NCBI GenBank assembly: GCA_000320605.2
Contig: KB445796.1
Coordinates: 836,926-900,925 of the forward strand
Direction of reading: 5' to 3'
Length of the DNA stretch: 64,000 nt
From: Gelatoporia subvermispora B
Taxonomy: Eukaryota > Basidiomycota > Agaricomycetes > Polyporales > Gelatoporiaceae
The position numbers and the translations under genes are program-made. Position 1 is the stretch's first letter. Every line of letters begins with the position of its first letter. The notes under the pieces are model-generated. The model made no database searches, was not told where the DNA came from, and saw nothing but the letters and a program-made list of their open reading frames with translations. Positions 23,342 to 34,678 of this stretch are shown here, piece by piece.

Positions 23342-26005
23342 ATGGCACCAGCACGTACCACGAACCGTCGTGCACAACGCGACCAGCATAATGCCCAACC
23401 ATCCTCCTCCCAAGCTAATGTTTCGGATAATGTCGCTGGCGACGACCTATTTCTTGAGCCCATGATGGGCACCCCTCTCGCAATTTTTGTTGAGAAAGAC
23501 GTCGAGAACAGGGACACAATTGTTGAGCTCATCTCAGTGCGTACCACCCTTTAATGCGGCGCGGACCGGGGAGCATAGGTGTATGCATGATACCAGAGGA
23601 GAACTATGCTGCTTTGCGATTTTTCTCCTTCGCTCGCGATCGTGGACAACCGCAGCCGACACTGATGCCGCTGCGTTTAGAAACACGGAGGAATTGTGTC
23701 CACCGGCTACAGTACTGTGGCCTTCATCCTAGGTTAGTTGTATCCAGTCTCATGTATGCCCTGGCTGAGGCGTATAAATTTTCAGTGGACCCACACAAGG
23801 AATCCGGGCAGAGCCTGTATCGACTGTATGCTGGAAAGAAGAACAAGATGGTACTGAACGCGAACTGGGTGCTTGAATGCGTGAAAGCAGGTACCCTGCA
23901 GACATACCACAACAACTATGCAGGCTGCAAGGTGACTGGCACAGAAAAGTACGTCTTCTCATATTTTGGTGGTTCTCTTTGGCTGAAAAATGCACAGGGT
24001 CACCCCGGTCGCACCAAATCCTCCGCCAATCCCCCAACCACAAGCAGGCCCCTCATCGCATATACTCCCTGATGACCTCGCGCGACAGATGCAGGCTGGG
24101 TCGGCGGCGCTCATGCAAGCACATCCCGCCCATAACCACATGCAGCAGGCGATGGCGACAGCAGCACCCGAAACCCTTGTGCATCACACGAATCATGGCT
24201 TCCCGTATCCGGTTTATACGACGCCCATGGACACCCGTAGTATGCATCCTGCGACCGCTGCGCCGCCGCAAACATGGCAAGCTGCAAATGGCATCGCCCC
24301 TCAGCAGACACATATGGCTGCACCGCCGCCTGCGCAGCAGCAACATATGATGCAGCGTCACCCGGATCCATATCGGGAGGATCCAGGATGGGCTGGGACA
24401 TTCCACCAGCCGTCCCCACAGCCTATGGTTACTGGTGCTCCGCAAGAGTATGATTATCGGTACAGGGACGACCAATCGCAGTGGGTTGGTAGTACAAACG
24501 ACTACTATGGGCAGACCGTAAGCTCACCTCTCAGCTAAGGATGTAGTATACTAAGTAATCTGCAGTATGATCAGAGCTATGCTGAGCCGACCGCATACAT
24601 GGAGGAAGCAGGTCCTTCGAATGCCGAAACATCAACCTCAGACGCGGGTACGGCAGAGAAGACGAGGGGACGTAAACGAACCAGGGCACAGGTGAGATCT
24701 CAAGCATTCGCACCTCGTGCGCACGACTGAGTACATATCCATCTTAGCCTGCGCCACCGGCATCCAGTCTCGTCGTGAATCGTCGCAACCCTCCTGCACG
24801 TTCACCAACGCCTCCTACTCGCGTCATCAAGAGCACATATGGCGGCAACCTCTTCACTGCGGATGACGTGCTGTACCTGAAGAAGTATATTGACTTCTGC
24901 CAGGAGCAAGGCCTGGTTCTCAGGTAACGTTGACCTGATCCTCGGAGAGACTCCTTTGTTAATAATATTTCATGTCAGTCTACGCGAGATCTGTGAACGG
25001 ATTGCTGTCAAGGTGACTACATGCCAATCTATGCAGCTAGCCTTATGCTAACAGTATCTTCGCAGGCACCACATCATACGTAAGATTTCACCGACTTCCA
25101 CGCCTGCTGTGATCTCACACGATGGCCGCCAGGTTCTACTCTTGGCGCCGTTACTGCAACAAGCATCAAATCCGGCTGGGTGGTTACGCTATGGACGTTC
25201 GAGAAGGGTCCGATTCTCCTGTCCATGATCTCGACCAAGGTCCCGTCCATACGGCACCGCATGCTTCACTGCCGGTTCACGCACAAGGCGAAAGCGAAGG
25301 TCATACTGCTCCCGCGAGCGCCGGACCAGGTGCGATGGCCGCGGCAAGGCGCGTAGCTGCTGCCGACACCAGCAATAACCGGGCGCGTTCGCCAACGCCA
25401 CCGAGAGCACTATTTCGGAGTACAACCGGCAAGGGTGTGGCGTTTACGGACGAAGATGTCATTTTCCTGGTTCGGTTCTTGGAGTATAGGACCCGAATTC
25501 ATGGCGGGAAGGTGGACATGGTCGCTTTCTGGAAGGACGTTGCCGCGAAGGTGTGTACGAGCTCGGTTGATTCTTTGAGCGGTGATTCACACATCAACCG
25601 CAAAGGCACCGCATCACTCCCGCGCATCATGGATGAAATTTTGGCGGAGGCACCGGCATGAACTCGAGCATACAGACGGAGATGAGCCGCTGCCAGCCCC
25701 ACCAGAAAAGAAAATGCGGTACAGTCGCGCCGATGATATCCTACTCGCGAAATTCTTCTTGAACAAGCCAGAGGGAACTTCCGACAGAATATTCCAGGAC
25801 TTCGGCAGGATGGTATGTGTCTTTTGTCGCCTGTAACTTGGATGATTGCTAACGATGCTGATAGCATCCACATCACCCGTGGAAGGGATGGCAGGAGCAC
25901 CATCGAATACACAAGGCGAAGATCGACCATATCATGCAGAAGCTTGCGAATGGCGAACCGGTGGAAGAAGGGCCTGAAGAGCCAGAATTCAGACATGTAT
26001 TGTAG
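23342..26005 (+). CDS. RAP1: Rap1-like telomere protein: BRCT plus three Myb-like modules
   Basis: Predicted shelterin-type telomere protein, roughly 690 residues in about ten exons. The BRCT domain is rebuilt across introns: GTPLAIFVEKDVENRDTIVE joins KHGGIVSTGYSTVAFILVD and LNANWVLECVKAGTLQTYHN, where the W is the conserved BRCT tryptophan. A Gln/Pro/His/Met-rich linker follows (about 24000-24530). Three Rap1-type Myb-like modules come next. The first runs FTADDVLYLKKYIDFCQEQG to APHHTFYSWRRYCNKHQ. The second runs FTDEDVIFLVRFLEYR to APHHSRASWMKFWRRHR. The third runs YSRADDILLAKFFLNKPEG to HPHHPWKGWQEHHRIHK. An intron precedes each PHH motif. The protein ends 40 residues later in an acidic tail (TAG 26003-26005), so no C-terminal RCT domain is visible. 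The start ATG follows a short leader. Confidence 0.85.
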
Positions 26006-26403
26006 CATTCTTGTAGCTCATCACACGGACGTTACACGCAATGGAGCGAATATCTTTCCATGTAACATTATGATCCGTGAGCTAAAGGCTGCGTTTGAGA
26101 ATGTCTAACTTCATACCCGCTAAGTGTTCGACGTAATGACACCGCCTCCGCGCTCTTGTGGCATACGAACACTTCACTAACAGAATGAATAACCTCATGA
26201 AGTACTAATGAAACGTATTGTAGATCTCGTAGGATGAATGTGTAGGTGATGAAAGTGTGTCCAGGAGTACAGTACATGATCGAGTACATAAGTTGCTGTA
26301 CAATTTTTTGACAAGCTGAGACAGGCGGCCGCTTAGTATACTATACGACTTGGTCCGATCGATCGAGCTTAAACTCTGCTGAGTCGTCTGCAGCTCCTGC
26401 TGA
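26006..26403. other. Convergent intergenic region
   Basis: About 400 bases between the stops of the Rap1-like gene and the DUF6534 gene. It is AT-rich with no gene seen. If the last DUF6534 intron (donor near 26460) is used, its coding end would move into this stretch. Confidence 0.4.
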
Positions 26404-28339
26404 CTATCGCAAGATGAGCAGCGTTGGTGATAAAGCAGAGTGTACATGTTCAGGACTCACCTCTTGCACAGGGTCATTTCCCATGGACTGTGATACCAGA
26501 TGCGACGATTGTGCGGTGTCCGAGAGTGGGAACGACAGCGAATCCGGATTCCCGGTGATCATATCGCGCAGGTCTCGTCTCGCATTTAGTGTTGCCAGCA
26601 GGGCATTGATGAGCACTGGATGGACGATGCGGCCGTGAGAGGATGTCGTATCGTTGGCGAAGAAGACATACATGTAGGAAGCGCGGCGAAGAAACCGACA
26701 TAGACGAGGTTGGTGGGCATCGTTACCCACTATTATAGTTGTCATACTGTCTCAATCGTCAAATATTCGAAAGCTCTTACCAAAATGCACATAATCAAAG
26801 CACACAGACTACAAGGCGATCAATTATGAACAGGTTTGACAAGGTGTACTATTCGGCGTACCTAGTTAGTAGACCAGTATTGATACTGTACAGCATTAGT
26901 GAGTGTAGCACAGAATTGGTTCTGATAACAGCGGTCAAAAAAGTTCGAGGTTATTTTGGGCTGCTACGCACTTTGGAAATTCGCTATGGTGTTTCCTCAG
27001 AAGCGTCACCTGAGATAAGGCCACAAGCGCATCCGCGACGACACTGCCAGCGACCATGCAGTAGAATTCATCCTAGTTCAAGAGTAGTACGTCAGCTGTC
27101 GGACGATGGGTGCGGTCAACAACACTGAGTATCACCGAGAATGCGTGTTCGGATGACCACTGGGGGTTCAACACGCTTTGATGCAATCAGAACGCTGAAA
27201 GTACATACAAGTAGTAAATGCTCACTTCCTGACGGTGAATACTGGTTGTTTTCAGTTCATCTTAGAATGCATTCGCTTGTCTGTGTATAGTGCCTTACCT
27301 ACAGCACCCGCTAAAGCCGAACCGCCCGATTTCGATTAGCGTCTCCGCATGGATCCCTCTTGTGTCACCTGCTCACCTAGTTCTGTAAGAGAACACAACA
27401 TCTGGGGCATCATAAGACACAGTCTAAGACCTATTGAGACGGACTTACTATGAGACCGACCACTAGCCAATTTCTCCCACTGACTATATAACGTTGTCTA
27501 ACATTAGCTTGTACAGTTCTAGACTGCTTTGGTTAGACATACACTTCCAAATCCGATAGCAGAACATGCTGAATGATATGGTAAGGCCACAGAATGTTGA
27601 GAGATCGGATCAGCGAACATCCCTCACCCTCGCGCGATGGCCTCCATGGATGGCTGTCGCAGGTTTCATTGTAGTCAAATATATGCAGTTTGAGATGTAC
27701 GAGAGAACTCACATTGAGTGGGATATTGGCCTGCAGAATTATAATGGAGAGATACATTTGGAACTCTATGAAAGAAACTCACTATGATGCTCCTACAATT
27801 GGCCCACCATATATATTGTTACTGAATGATTGTAAGGATTTTCTAGTATGAAAGCAGACGTACCATGTCTCTGTATTTGGTCCGAGTACATTTCCGAATT
27901 CGAGGACAGTGTATGTGTAGATCGCGTGACAGAAGAATATTTGGTGTAGTGTATCCATGAGCCTACACGTCGATTATGAATTAGGTCTATTCGAATTCCT
28001 GTTAGACTGGCGTCATACCATAACAACCCAACCTGTGCTCTACGTCAGTGAAGTATGGAGATTGAAACACCATTCATGCATACCAAACATCGAAAGAACA
28101 GCGGATCCCTGTCACCGCGACTGAAATATATATACGTTTGGATTGTTGTTACCCCATAGAGGCTGCGAGAGGAATTCGAGACCATCCGGAAAGGACGGTG
28201 TTGAGGCTACTCACACCAGTTCGACCATCAGACCTGGGGTAAATGTTAGACCTAAAAAGGCGCACAGCGAATGGAACGTACTGATCTCAAGTGCTCCCAG
28301 TGTGCCATTCAGGAGACTCGTAGCGTTTGGTACGCTCAT
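26404..28339 (-). CDS. DUF6534-type multi-pass membrane protein in very small exons
   Basis: No single frame shows this gene, but splicing rebuilds the family. ATG 28339 gives MSVPNATSLLNGTLGALEIS. Following exons give LVLYGVTTIQTYIYFSRG and FFRCLVGLLWLMDTLHQIFF. Next come HAIYTYTVLEFGNVLGP, ARGMFCYRIWKFSGRNWLVV and MVAGSVVADALVALSQVTLL. Last are INTGLLTSLCALIMCIL and TMPTNLVYVGFFAALP, joining LLINALLATLNARRDLRD. These follow the usual order (TLGA, QTYxYF, DTxHxxF, RIWxxSGRN, NTGLLTS, LLATLNAR). At least ten introns of 45-90 bp are used, several exons being under 40 bases. The stretch at about 27230-27440 and the segment before NTGLLT (shorter than usual) were not fully resolved. Function is unknown; the family is expanded in mushrooms. 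Confidence 0.7.
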
Positions 28340-30465
28340 CGATTCAACAGAGGCATACAGAATACTCGAGATGTTCTCAAGGTCGGCTGGGGACGACTGT
28401 CATCGAGCTGCACGAGTTGAACGAGGGACGATGGGGTCGTGTCACAGAGACCAGCTGTTTGTCTCCAGAATAGAATGGCACCCTGGCATGATGGGCGCTC
28501 CGATGAGTGACAGGTTGGCAGCTGAGCCGCGCTACACAAGCGCTGTACAAATGATGCCATAATGCCGGTGCGTCATTCAATTGTTGCCTGTATAGCTTAT
28601 TTCCTCCATGCTTGGGCAAGTACAAGAGAATGTTGGGCTTTTCATTCGTGATAAGATAGAGCAACGTGAACATTTTTTCGACATTTACGGTGGGGTACCT
28701 CAACGCGACTGTGAAAGTTCTGACGATGTTCAGTAACCGACGACAATACAAGCGCTCGTCGTGTGAGCGGTCGTACAGCAGCTGCGGTACGCTGTCTTGC
28801 ATTACCACCGAGACTGAGGTGCAAGAATAATTCGGGCTGTGCTGTCCCGAAAAGAGTGGTTCTGGCTTCATACCTCCTGCCTGTCAGCGTCTTCGCCGTA
28901 CTCATTCGAAATGTATCAACTCTTCCAATCCGCCCCAACCTAACTCCGAATAGCTGTGAGCGGAATCTTAGGACATCCGAATTTAAGCTTTCTCCGCAGT
29001 GATTTACCAGACTTTTCTACGTTCTCCAGGGGCTCTTGAGGCGTCACGATTGCCGAGACTGCGCGTGCCATGTACGATTCTGGTTTACATTCACATATCA
29101 TACACTAAGTCTTGTATATCACTTGAAGCCGGCGTCGGTGTTGCCAGTACCCCAGAGTACGATCGAGTTTTGCTGTGGCAGCCAATGAGAAACGCTCAGC
29201 GCCAGTCTTTACTGGATTTGACAAGTGGGAGGAGTGTTAATATCAGCCCACACAATCACCTGTCTCTAGCTCATCGTGCGACGTCTGCCAGTCAATCGAA
29301 AGGCCGATGCGAGCTTATCGAATCCTTTCTGCTGACTTTGCCTGCCACTGGCGTTGAGGAGTGGAATTGAGTCCATCGATGCCCTCCTGCACTCAGGACT
29401 CACTTGCTAGCTAGTACAAATTCTGAATTTTTACTACTCCAAAGAAGGCCAGTGCGCTTTGATCATCCTACCTCAATCGCCTCGGGCAGACAGCTGGCGT
29501 ACCGTAAGAGAATGTCGCCAACTGCTTTCCCTTACATCATGCCGAGCATCCACAACCTTGATGTCGCTGCAGCCCGGGCACCATAACTTCGCGAGCCTAG
29601 TGCGCAGAGGAGCGTTGTGGAGATCGAAGAGGCCCGGGCCTCTCCTCGAAAACATGCGCGTTTGTAGCTGACTTTAGGCCTGTGATGCTCTTGCGCTGCC
29701 ATTATCCGACGCAAGTTTCGATGTCGTTAACCCGCACAACACTTCACAGATGTGCCGGCAGTCCTCGAGCTTCCTCCGCGGAGTGCGGCGCGTCGCACAC
29801 CCGGGCGGTCTCATCGCCGCACACGAAGTCGAAGGGATCGCCCTCGTGTGGCTTTCGGATGTCCCCGGTGTCGGCGAGTAGATTCGGCTGTTCCTCACAT
29901 CAGAGCGTCCAAGATCTGCGAGCCCGGCGCCGGGCATAGACTCATTTCGGCGGCGATACAAGCAGCCTCTTCACCGGAGAACATAATCTCCACCTTTAGC
30001 GCTTGGTGCGACAGCACTCCGGAGTCCGGAGGGACATGCGTCCTGGGGTGGGGTGGGTTTTGGTCGCTTGTTGGGTAGGCGCCCGAATATTTCGAGAGGA
30101 TAGTTTACGGATGGAGGGAGCAGGCAGTCCGAGAGGACAGCTGGCTGTGGGCGGCGAGATTCTTCCGTGTGTAACCTGAGAGATATAGTCGTCGATCGAT
30201 CATGGACTACGATAGTCGGGCGACATGCCGGTGAGTCCACTGACATCGTGTCTACATACAAATATGGGTCACAACAGCATTTGAGAATCCAGCTCTGCGA
30301 CTACTAACGTTCCTGCAATTAGACATGTATCATCGTGTGGCATATCGGCCGTGCTTTAAACGCTTAAATTATCTGACGTGATGCGATGCATTGCGGGATT
30401 TCTGATCATTTCGACATACAGCATATCATACACTCGCGGAGGCAATCCTCAATTGACCTCCCCCT
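28340..30465. other. Intergenic stretch without a firm gene
   Basis: About 2.1 kb. A 164-codon minus-strand frame (28377-28871) sits just upstream of the DUF6534 gene but has no domain and ordinary non-coding composition. The GC-rich part at 29690-30080 is listed separately. No repeat or RNA gene was seen. Confidence 0.35.
29700..30060 (-). pseudogene. GC-rich coding-like island, possible gene remnant
   Basis: Within an AT-richer gap, about 360 bases show strong G/C at third positions on the minus strand. One frame reads ALKVEIMFSGEEAACIAAEM and stops at a TGA near DAL. A different frame takes over at once with LLADTGDIRKPHEGDPFDF and VCGDETARVCDAPHSAEEAR, then stops. No intron fits the junction, so this looks like a frameshifted remnant. 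No protein family is recognised and the call rests on composition only. Confidence 0.25.
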
Positions 30466-31728
30466 CTAATCATAGTTCACGAGATCCTGCTTTAGCACAT
30501 AACGGTACCGTGCCTTGCCCGTTTTGACACCCTCCACAGCCGTCTTTGCCTGGCTCATGGGGAGCTCCTGGATCCAGGGCTTGACGCCCTTGTCCGCGGC
30601 AAGCTGGAGCATCTCGATCGCTTCGCGCTTCGATCCCATGTGTGTGCCGCCGATGTAGCACCCGTTGTACATCAGATCGAACGCGTGGATCGTCGGGAGC
30701 GGATTGTCCGCGTCGGGCAGGCCGCACGTGACGAAGCGGCCGTGCGGTCTGAGCATCGAGAGGTAGCTCTTCAGCGGGCGGTCCGGGCTGAAATGGTCGA
30801 TCGTCGAGATGATGATATCAAGTGTGCCCTGCAGGGGCTTGTAGTAATCCTAGACTCATAGTCAGTCCACGTGTACTTGTGAAATATGAGTGCGTGGTGC
30901 TTACCAGGTCGTGCGTGCTGACGACAAAATCGGCGCCCATCTTGCGGATATCGGCCTCCTTGCTCGCGCTGTGCGAGAAAGCATACACGGTCGCACCCAT
31001 CGCCTTCGCAAAGAGGATCGCGTAGTGACCCAGTCCACCAATGCCAATGACGCCCACCGTCTTGCCGGGACCGCACCCATTCACCTTGAGCGGAGAGAAT
31101 ACGGTGAGCCCGGCACAGGTCATGGTCGCAGCGTCGCGCAGCTCGAGCCCGTCGGGGATCTTGAACACGAACTGCTCGTGTGCACGAATGCCAGTCGAGT
31201 ACCCGCCCTGCGTCCGCACGCCGTCAGGGTAGACACCGTTCTGTCACATTCGATCATCAGTCTGCGACTCGCAAAGATCAGGTAAAATCGAGCATACATA
31301 GGTGTGGATCATCTTTGGGCAATAGTTCTCATCGCCGGCCTTGCACACCCTGCACTCCCCGCACGAACCAATTTGCGCGCCGACGCCGACGCGGTCGCCA
31401 GGTTTGAACTCAGCGACCGCCTCGCCAACGCGCGTGACGTGCCCAACGATCTCGTGGCCGACGACCAGCGGCACGTCCGGTTTCTTGCCCCAACCACCCG
31501 TTAGAGTGTGGACATCCGAGCCACAGACACCGCAATATTTGATAGCGACCTCGACATCGTGGGGGCCAAAGTTTTTAGGCGTGATAGGCACGACCTGGAA
31601 CTCGCTCCACATGGAGGGATCAGTTGCTAGGGAATAAATAGTGAGCTTGGAGGTGTTTCTAGATATCGACAGTACGGCGACATACAAATCATTCCATAAC
31701 CCTTGAATTCGATTTCGGGAATAGACAT
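30466..31728 (-). CDS. Zinc-dependent alcohol dehydrogenase, NADP cinnamyl-alcohol type (ADH6/7-like)
   Basis: Medium-chain dehydrogenase that should reduce aromatic or branched aldehydes with NADPH, as in yeast ADH6/ADH7. Four exons with three short introns; ATG 31728 gives MSIPEIEFKGYGM. The catalytic zinc site is CGVCGSDVH with GHEIVGHV. The structural zinc lobe is GSCGECRVCKAGDENYC with four cysteines. Next is the cofactor fold, GVIGIGGLGHYAILFAKAMG. The C-terminus runs from LDIIISTIDHF to YVLKQDLVNYD and a TAG at 30466. Length is about 350 residues, normal for the family. All zinc ligands visible to me are present. Such enzymes are often induced by lignin-derived aldehydes in wood decayers, but that is inference here. 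Confidence 0.93.
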
Positions 31729-31753
31729 GGCGTTCAGTGGTTGAACTTGAGAT

Positions 31754-31762
31754 GTATATAAA
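31754..31762 (-). promoter_or_regulatory. TATA-like element upstream of the alcohol dehydrogenase
   Basis: An alternating TATATA run lies about 27-33 bases upstream of the ATG at 31728. A start site that close would leave a very short leader, so its role is uncertain. Confidence 0.3.
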
Positions 31763-33395
31763 GAGCTTGTGAAAGGATGCCGGCGATGTATCCGTTTCTG
31801 GTTTGCATAACCCGACTAGAGCGGGATTATATATCCCAGGGTACCTCTCAGCTCCCTCTCCTAAAGTTCGAGGTTTCTGAGTCAGTCATCCTCGATCGGA
31901 TCGAGATTCGACAACGCCTTGTCTTCTCGACAGGAGATCTACCGGACATACTCGGCGAGCGCAGGAAGAGCCCGCTCGAGATATTGGTCATGCCGTTACG
32001 AGAAGTCAGTGGTGCTAAGCCGTATGCCACCCGTATAGAGGCCCATGAGCCTTGAGAAGGCAAAGTGCAATAGGATTTCTTGTCGGTGTCGAATCGCCGT
32101 ACGGAAAGTCCGAAAGTGCGACAGGGGAAGCTACGGGCTCCGAGTCAATCGCTGGCCCTCCGACAACCCGGGATAAGATTCAGCGAGACTTGGCTTGATA
32201 TTTTGTAGATCCTAATCATGGCGATTTGCGGGTGACGTCAAACCGTGGGAAGCATTATTAGGTGCGCCGACCTTCCCCGCCCCCGCATTTGCCATTTTCA
32301 GCGCGTCGGCCGCGGCGATCGACCTGCCGCGGGTATCTCGACCGAACTCCTGAGCATCGCTCGCAGACGGGCATCTGAGCGTGGGCCTCGCACGACGTCG
32401 ACGACGTCCGCTCGTCTTCTTTGGGATGTCTGGATAAGAGCGCTATCCAGCAAATCTAAGGCCATAGCACATAGCAGTTTACCGTGCCATACAGTTCGCA
32501 CCCGCGAGCGCGAAGAAATCCGACGATTCCCGACTATTTGACGTGCGGTCGCCAGTGTGCAAAGTGCGTTGGAAAAACTGCAATAAAGCGAATTATGGCT
32601 GGATCCCGGATAGATACGCGTCTCCCCATAATATACGACCACTATTGCTGAGATGCTGGTGCTGCCTCCGGTTTTAGACAGAATTCGTTATGTCCACGGA
32701 CCTGCTGACCCAAGACTTTCGGATTTTCTGCATGCTTTCACGTTCGAAATATCTCGAGAACAACTTATTCCTTGACAAAAGAAGTTGACGTACAAAGCAT
32801 TGGGGCTCAACGCGCTGTCCTGTTCAGAGGAATTTTTGATGCAGGAATATACGATAAAAGCCCACAACCACCTAGATATCACACTTACGTCGATATGCGG
32901 CTCTCGGTGCGGAATACGACTCGACGACACTAAAATGGGTGAGGTTGTGGCGAATTCCTACATACCGTACCCACCAAGGCCGTTCTGCCCGCAGAGAGAA
33001 GATGCGGCAAGTGAAGGTAGGCCGATGTACTGGTTCGATGTCGCCCACGTACGTTGAACATGATATTTGACGAGTCTGATGATTTTCGGTTGACGAATGG
33101 TAAATCGATGACGGTCGCAGCCAGTAGTTGAGCGACAGTGAGCCGCCTGAGAATAAGTTGTCGATCGGGTTCAGCCAGTAAGATCACGTGACCGCGTTTT
33201 CGATGACATCACAGATGCGGGGATGTGCCTGTGCAAGCGGCGGCGACGCACAAGAGCAGCAAGTCCGGGTCATCTTCATGCATGCACATAGCAACCCACT
33301 GTATATCGACCCTTCCTAATCGTCTTATTCTTCGAATACACTATCTGTATACGAGCCCACATAGTCTACGCATTGCCATCAGCAGTGCCTCCACC
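31763..33395. other. Divergent intergenic region
   Basis: About 1.6 kb between the alcohol dehydrogenase (-) and the GFA-domain gene (+). Open frames are short and lack domains. Both promoters lie here. No repeat or RNA gene is recognised. Confidence 0.4.
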
Positions 33396-34322
33396 ATGTC
33401 TGGCAGGCCCAAAGAACCCGGTTCCTCGCATCTGCACGACGATGCCGCAGGGAACTCACACGTACAGGCTAACGCGCATCCAAATGCACCAGTCAAGAAC
33501 GGGGAACACTCGACCATTCCCCACCCGCCGCCAGAGGACCATCCGAAGGCCAACGCGTCCGCGAAAAAGTCCATTCCCGATACCGGCTGGCGCGGTGAGC
33601 CGCCCATTCCGAGTCAGCAGGGAGGTTCTGGCGAGAACAACTTTATGCACAAGCCGCCGTACTGCTGGAAAAGCGAAGACGACAAGTTCAAGGTCAAATA
33701 CGTCTCGTAGGTGGCAATGGTGCGGGTTTTCGAGCGACTGAGCACGTGTTGATGAAGTGTTGTGCAGGGAGTGCTGGTGCAAGAATGTGTCGTTCGAATT
33801 CCACGGAGACCCTGTAGATGCCAAACACTGCCACTGCCGACAATGTCAGCACCTGCACGGTGCGCCCTTCCAGTGGGCCGTCATCTTTCCCAAAGTACTC
33901 CCCGTTCGCCACAACGTCCATGTTACCTGTATGCTTATGTCTTTCGATAGACTTCTGTGCGTCTGCTTCGCAACAAGGATGACAGCCTGCACTTCTTTTC
34001 GACTGAGGCGATCGCCGGAGAGCATAGTGTGCCTTGCAAAGTCTCTTGCAGCGTGTGCCGCTCCCCGCTTTTCGACGAAGGCCGGAACACCGTGCTTGCA
34101 TACCCGTCCTCGTTCAATTTCCCGGATCACAAAGTCCCGCTCGACTTCCAGCCCACGGCGCACATCTTCTACAGCCAGCGCGTCATGGAGGTACCTGACG
34201 GCGTGCCCAAATGGTCCGGTCACAAGGGCGAGAGCGAGCTTTTGCAGGAGCTCACTGCGGAGGAAGGGTGCGTACATCCCCGCAACCATGTGTGCCCCGC
34301 TGACATATTGCTGTGTGAGTAG
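33396..34322 (+). CDS. GFA/Mss4-like zinc-binding domain protein
   Basis: Protein of the glutathione-dependent formaldehyde-activating (GFA) superfamily. Three exons: the first encodes about 105 mostly disordered residues (MSGRPKEPGSS, Pro/His/Asn-rich, then GWRGEPPIPSQQGG). The GFA domain follows: ECWCKNVSFEFHGDPVDAKH, then CHCRQCQHLHGAPFQWAVIF, and CSVCRSPLFDEGRNT in exon 3. The CxC, CxxC and CxxC-type cysteines needed for two zinc ions are present. Exon 3 also has LLRNKDDSLHFFST and a Phe/Tyr-rich end (AHIFYSQRVMEVPDGVPKWS) typical of fungal members. Stop TAG is at 34320. Few members have a known reaction. The disordered N-terminal extension is longer than in bacterial homologues. Confidence 0.85.
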
Positions 34323-34678
34323 GAAGATGCCCAAGTACAAGGGCAAACCACAAAGTGGTCAAAACGAGAAGTAAGAAGTTTCCGAATAGGAGTACAGAGT
34401 GTGATTTACGTCAGCGCAGGGGACGTGTATGACAGTTGTACTGCACGAATGACTGGTTTTATAGATAAATCGTCGAACGCACCCGCATAGGTGATTGGAC
34501 CTACCTGAACGCACAGTAGTTGAGACATTCACGAACTCGCCATTGGCGAAGATCACTGTAAAAACAAACTCTGGAATACACTGCGAAGAACGAATACACA
34601 TCGACAGATCAGCATCAACGAGATTATACACTACCATAGTATGTCTCCATCACTTCAAATAGAGAGAAATCTGCCATC
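34323..34678. other. Convergent intergenic region
   Basis: About 350 AT-rich bases between the stops of the GFA gene and the condensin gene. It holds 3' ends only. Confidence 0.5.

Noticed and set aside
25122..25661. Single 179-codon frame in the Rap1-like gene taken as a separate gene
   Set aside because: It contains only pieces of the first and second Myb-like modules; splicing joins it to the neighbouring exons.
28377..28871. 164-codon minus-strand frame upstream of the DUF6534 gene
   Set aside because: No domain, irregular composition and no splice partners; not enough to call a gene.
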